NCBI GenBank assembly: GCA_033030425.1
Contig: JAUFSD010000021.1
Span: forward strand, 248,001 to 312,000
From: Verpa conica
Lineage: Eukaryota > Ascomycota > Pezizomycetes > Pezizales > Morchellaceae
DNA length: 64,000 nucleotides
Direction: 5' to 3'
The translations under genes were made by a program, and so were the position numbers. The notes below the pieces were generated by a model, which did no database searches, had not been told where the DNA came from, and saw nothing but the letters and a program-made list of their open reading frames with translations. How positions within the stretch are numbered: the first letter of the stretch is position 1; every line of letters starts with the position of its first letter. This document shows, one piece after another, positions 59,987 to 64,000 of this stretch.

Positions 59987-62900
59987 CTAGCCAGAAATGA
60001 TGTCTATTTTCCCACGTTTGTACTGTCGCTTCTTGCTTCCACTGGGCTTCGTTTGCGCGAGGGTGATATCTGAATCTCCATTCGATTCTAATGGTGTGAA
60101 TGCGATGTCATCTTCTTGCCAGTCAGAATATCGCTGCTTCATCACCGGGGTTCCAAACGTTTTACGCTTAGATGTTGCAGAAGAATCCCTTGTACGCTCC
60201 CCGGATATCTCTCTTTCCCCGCTTCTCTGAGGAGATAAAGTCCGCTTAACAACAGATGCTGCTATAGCCGTAACTCCACGTGCGTTCGCTTTGACCCGCA
60301 TATTACGGTCCTCGGTGATAAGCACAGCCGGCACCGCTCCTCCTGCCTCGCCAAGAATCTGCCTCCGTATATCCCCTTGCTGTTTTGTTGTTTTAATAAT
60401 GATATCATCTATGTTTCGAATTTCATCTTCACCATTCCCTCCAAGTTGTTCTTTATAGAACCCGGTGTTCGTTACATTGCTACCCTTAGCCGTGATGACT
60501 TTGATATCTCTTTTCTCGCTCAGATAATCATTGATAATTTTGATCGCAGTGGTAGCGGCATCGCGTACAGTTCCAGAATTCTTTGCAAGTCCGACCAACT
60601 CGGTAATCACTTTTCATTTTAAGTCAGTGGATATGCTCCTCATTTTTTCCTTCCGATAACATACCACAATTAGGTATAATAACTGTCCAATTATTCGATG
60701 AAACTATGAGTTGAAAGGTCTCAGGGTGACTCAGAAGCAAATTTGTATCAACAATAATTACCTATGTGCTATTAGTAAATTAAGAAGATATTCAGTAGAA
60801 TATGATTGCTTACAGTGTACTGTGGCTTTAACGCTTCTGGCCCCTTTACCACAGAATGTCTAACCTCATCCGCCACATCCACAGAAAGCCCAGACCTCAA
60901 TTGTGCTTTTAGTTGACGTTGTTGTTCTTTAAGACGGCGTACTTCTTCAGATTGATTAACAACAACATAATCACCATCATCTTCAGTTTCATTGCCATCG
61001 TTCGCCGTAGTCATGTCGACATCAGAATCCTCTTGCATAACAGATTGTTCTGGCGCATGAGTTTCGGACAGCAAATAACTAGGCAAAGTCATGGCAAGTT
61101 TGACACTTTTAGACTCTTCGATTCTCTGTAGTAGGCGTGGGTGGACCGAAAAGCTCCTATTCTTGTATGTCAAATGATCACCACTCTACTATCAAATCAG
61201 CTGCTGTACCCTATACTCTATAACAAGACTCCAAACTTACCGAAGCAATTCTTGTAGCTATCCATAATATCCGTTCAATCCGAATATTAGCCATAGATGG
61301 CAATTCCATCGACCTTTCTTCATCATCCACTTGTGCATCTTCAAACCACTTCTCCGGGAAATAAGATCTAGACCAATCAAGTCCGCGAAGCGTGTAGTCT
61401 TCCGGTAATGGTCTTCCGACACCCTTCTCAGGAACTGGAAATCCTTCACATTCAAATCTCTCGTTGTCGAAATTCTTGGTAAGGAAATTGAGCATAATTA
61501 CCAGGGATTGCCATGGGAACTCATTTTCTAGCAATCTTGTGGCTGGCTCGGAAAACCTGATGTTCATCATGAAAACAAGCCAGATGTGAAGATGCGGCAA
61601 AACGTTGGCATCGCCGACCCGTTGTAGAGCAATTGTTAGAATCTCGTACGCAAGTCTCTTCGAATAATCCAGTGATATCTCTTGAGCTGTAAAACCGTCG
61701 CGAGCTCCCGTTGCAGCAGGCATCGCAACTCTAGATCGAGGCTGAAGCAGGGAGGTGGCATGTTCCCAACTAGCCTCATTAGGAAGCGGTGGAAGAAGAC
61801 CATCAAACTCGGCGGCATTGCTACCCTCTCCTAATGTATTTGCGGAAGATGCATCGTCTACCTCCTCGACCCTACGACCTTGCCGCCAGGCCTGACGAAG
61901 GAGACTGTCCTTTGCTCCGTATTGGAATAGACCAGTAATGTTGCATACAGCAATATAAGCCCCAGGGACCTATTTTGGAACCAGTTAAACTTAATACCTC
62001 AAAATTGAAAGGAGCGTAGATTCACAAACCTTCCATTTGAACTTAGGATCTCCTATATGTTTGTCCAAGATATCCAGAAAGTCATCAAGCGCCTCGTCAA
62101 ACTTCTCTAGGTCGATGTGCGTGAAATTGATACCATGCAACTGTATGAATCCAGCATCCACCGGCTGAGTCTTCTGAAACCCACTATCAGGTGCGAAAAT
62201 GGGATCAAAGAGTGTCAAGATACTCTCCCTAGCCGAAGAGAAAGGTTGGGTCACGCCCAAGCTCTTACAGTAGTAAAATAACTGCTGCAGAACATTGGGC
62301 CGAGCTAAGATAGCTAGGTGATGATGCAGGCGTCCAACATATGGGGTTTTATCTGCTGCTTTAGAGTACCAGGAGTGGGAAACTCTTCCCCACACTTCCC
62401 GGTCGCGAGCATCATCGTCTTCAATGGCCATCCGATATCTACCAAGATCGCCGAGACACTCGACCCATGTATCTTCAAAAGTTGGCACAGTCTCGTACAC
62501 TAAAATATAATTAGGGTAGAACACACAAGAATCCACAGAATGACTTACAAAGAGCCATCATGCTGTAAGCTAGATAGATAAACGTTAACATATGTTCTAG
62601 AGAATGCGGCAATCTGTGGCGTAACAGCTCCAAGAAGCTATGAATACCATGCCGCCACATTCTGGCCGGCATAGCGTACTTGAGAGCCAACTTCCGCAGG
62701 GAAGGGCTTGCGCTAGGATGTTGCGAGGCCAAGAAAAAGTCATGATGTTCATGCAGAAGTGTGCGATGCAAGGCTATTAGCGCTTGCCATTGCTCATTGT
62801 TCAGCTTTGGGTGCTTTCCATCAGGATCTTGAGCAGCTGCAGCTTGCTTTGCATCAACTTCACAGCATTTCGCCTCTACCATCACAAGACCAGCATAGAT

Positions 62901-64000
62901 CCCTTTTACCTCAGCTATTAGTTGCGCAGAGCTGATAGGCCTCGTCTCGGGCTGCCCAACCATACGCGGGGTATCTTCTTCTTCATCTGTAGGGTTTGGC
63001 TGAAACTGCTGGGTTTGAACATTGTTTAATATCATCATTTTCCCTCCCTCACGACTGCCTTGAGCAATTTGTTGCTGCTGCTGCTGCTGCTGAGCTGGCG
63101 CACCGGCGTTTCTTTGCGGCTGTGCTCGGGGATCGAATAATCTAGCACCCTTCTTCTTTTGTTCTCTTTTTGGACGCGTATTCTGTGGCGATCGTGTTGC
63201 GGGAGCAGCATCTTCGAGCCGCTTTGAAGGGTCTTCCTCAATCCTGAAAGCACCCGGCGAATCTCTTTGTGGGTCAAATAAACGGCGTTGTTGCGGTGGT
63301 GCTGCTCTAACGACCCCGCTATCTTCACCTTCACCAGGATTTTCAAACTCATACCGAGATCGATCGAACTCTGGATCAAGTACATGCTGTTGGTTTTTTC
63401 TTGGGCGCGAAGCTTCAATAATTTAGCATGAGCACATTTCATGAATATTCGAGTCTTAATTCATACCTGGGCTTCCAATGCTCCGGCCAGCCGTCTCGAA
63501 TCGTTTCGGGGCCTGCGCACGTGTTCTTTTTGGGGATTGTGTTGCGTGGCTTTCGCGAATCTGCTGAACAGGAGATTCCATCGCAGAGTCACCTGTACGT
63601 TTACGGCCATTTCGAGGAGAACGCGCTGTTTGGGCTTGGTCTACATCGTGCATTCGAATGTCCGAATCGTGTTCTAAAGTGATACCTGAGGTTTTCTGTT
63701 CGATTTCTTGAACTCCGGGGCTTCTTGTACCTGTGAGCTCACCATGCTCCCTAGACCACGTAGAGCCTGTTTCGGGTTTCTTTGAGGCTTTCGGGGATTG
63801 CGGTGCCCCTGCCAGGTCCCTTGTTTGCCACTGAAGATACGGGGCACCCCCAAGATCTTGAGGCGGGCTATCTCGTGTCGTGGTGTCGGTCGCCTCTAGC
63901 CTTTCGTTGGGACGTATTACAGATGGATCTGGTGGGTTTCTGGGTTGATAGAGGTCAGCAAACATGTCAAGACTGGGTCGTGGGGCATGTTGTACCCTCG
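59987..64000 (-). CDS. EST1/SMG6-like protein with C-terminal PIN domain (5' end at or beyond window edge)
   Basis: Model: complement of join 59987-60609, 60665-60761, 60814-61161, 61241-61969, 62030-62499, 62549-63412, 63467-64000 or beyond. From Met at 63965 it would be 1,209 aa, but the frame stays open to the window edge. The N-terminus is low-complexity with a Gln run. The EST1-type helical domain includes LIALHRTLLHEHHDFFLASQ, MPARMWRHGIHSFLELLRHR and VPTFEDTWVECLGDLGRYRM. The C-terminal PIN domain is rebuilt only by splicing: IIVDTNLLLSH, VIIPNCVITELVGL and VLITEDRNMRVKANARGV, with acidic residues in each. This order matches SMG6/EST1A-type proteins, linked to nonsense-mediated decay endonuclease activity and telomere maintenance. 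Introns are 49-79 nt. The 135-codon frame at 63035-63442 is an out-of-frame shadow. Confidence 0.88.

Noticed and set aside
63035..63442. 135-codon minus frame starting MKCAHAKLL
   Set aside because: The frame that continues the EST1-like protein (PRKNQQHVLDPEFDRSRYEF) overlaps it and joins both neighbouring exons with good splice sites, so this is a shadow.
1..64000. tRNA genes, rRNA genes and CRISPR arrays
   Set aside because: A scan by eye for box B (GGTTCRANNCC) and cloverleaf sequences on both strands gave no intact tRNA; no rRNA and no regularly spaced repeat array were found.

Overview
The window looks like nuclear DNA of a filamentous ascomycete (Pezizomycotina). Introns are short (47-116 nt in most genes, a few longer), with GTATGT/GTAAGT-type donors and CTAAC/CTGAT-like branch sites. 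Gene content includes the COP9 signalosome subunit CSN6, the delta-N arginine methyltransferase RMT2, arginine-specific carbamoyl-phosphate synthase with its fungal attenuator uORF, VPS17 and an EST1/SMG6-like PIN protein. Long gene-poor, repeat-bearing stretches between genes would suit a transposon-rich genome such as Pezizales; this lineage guess is inference only.

Layout. 1-23.5 kb is gene-poor: an orphan minus-strand ORF (0.55-1.7 kb), a decayed secreted kelch-type gene (4.5-6.1 kb), a six-exon patatin-like phospholipase with a helical C-terminal extension (8.8-10.8 kb), a small helical protein with a probable membrane tail (11.9-12.6 kb), and several TA-flanked inverted-repeat elements (16.5-20.8 kb). 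23.6-49.5 kb is a housekeeping block in which every recognised gene is on the minus strand: mitoribosomal uS15m, CSN6, ETF-beta, an Acinus homologue (SAP-RRM-RSB), CPA1 with its uORF, RMT2, LSM12 and mitochondrial EF-G2 (MEF2). VPS17 (50.6-52.4 kb) is the one conserved plus-strand gene. 52.4-60 kb is empty apart from a MITE-like element and decayed sequence. The window ends inside an EST1/SMG6-like gene whose 5' end lies at or beyond 64,000.

The conserved genes do not form a pathway cluster. Three act in mitochondria directly (uS15m, ETF-beta, MEF2) and CPA1 has a likely mitochondrial presequence. CPA1 and RMT2 both concern arginine, probably by chance.

The most striking observation is upstream of CPA1. 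A 24-codon arginine attenuator peptide uORF can be assembled exactly, but only by joining three exons, the middle one being a 13-nt micro-exon that encodes the core around the essential Asp12. Exon structures were deduced by eye from frame continuity, splice signals and protein-family conservation. No alignment or transcript data were available.
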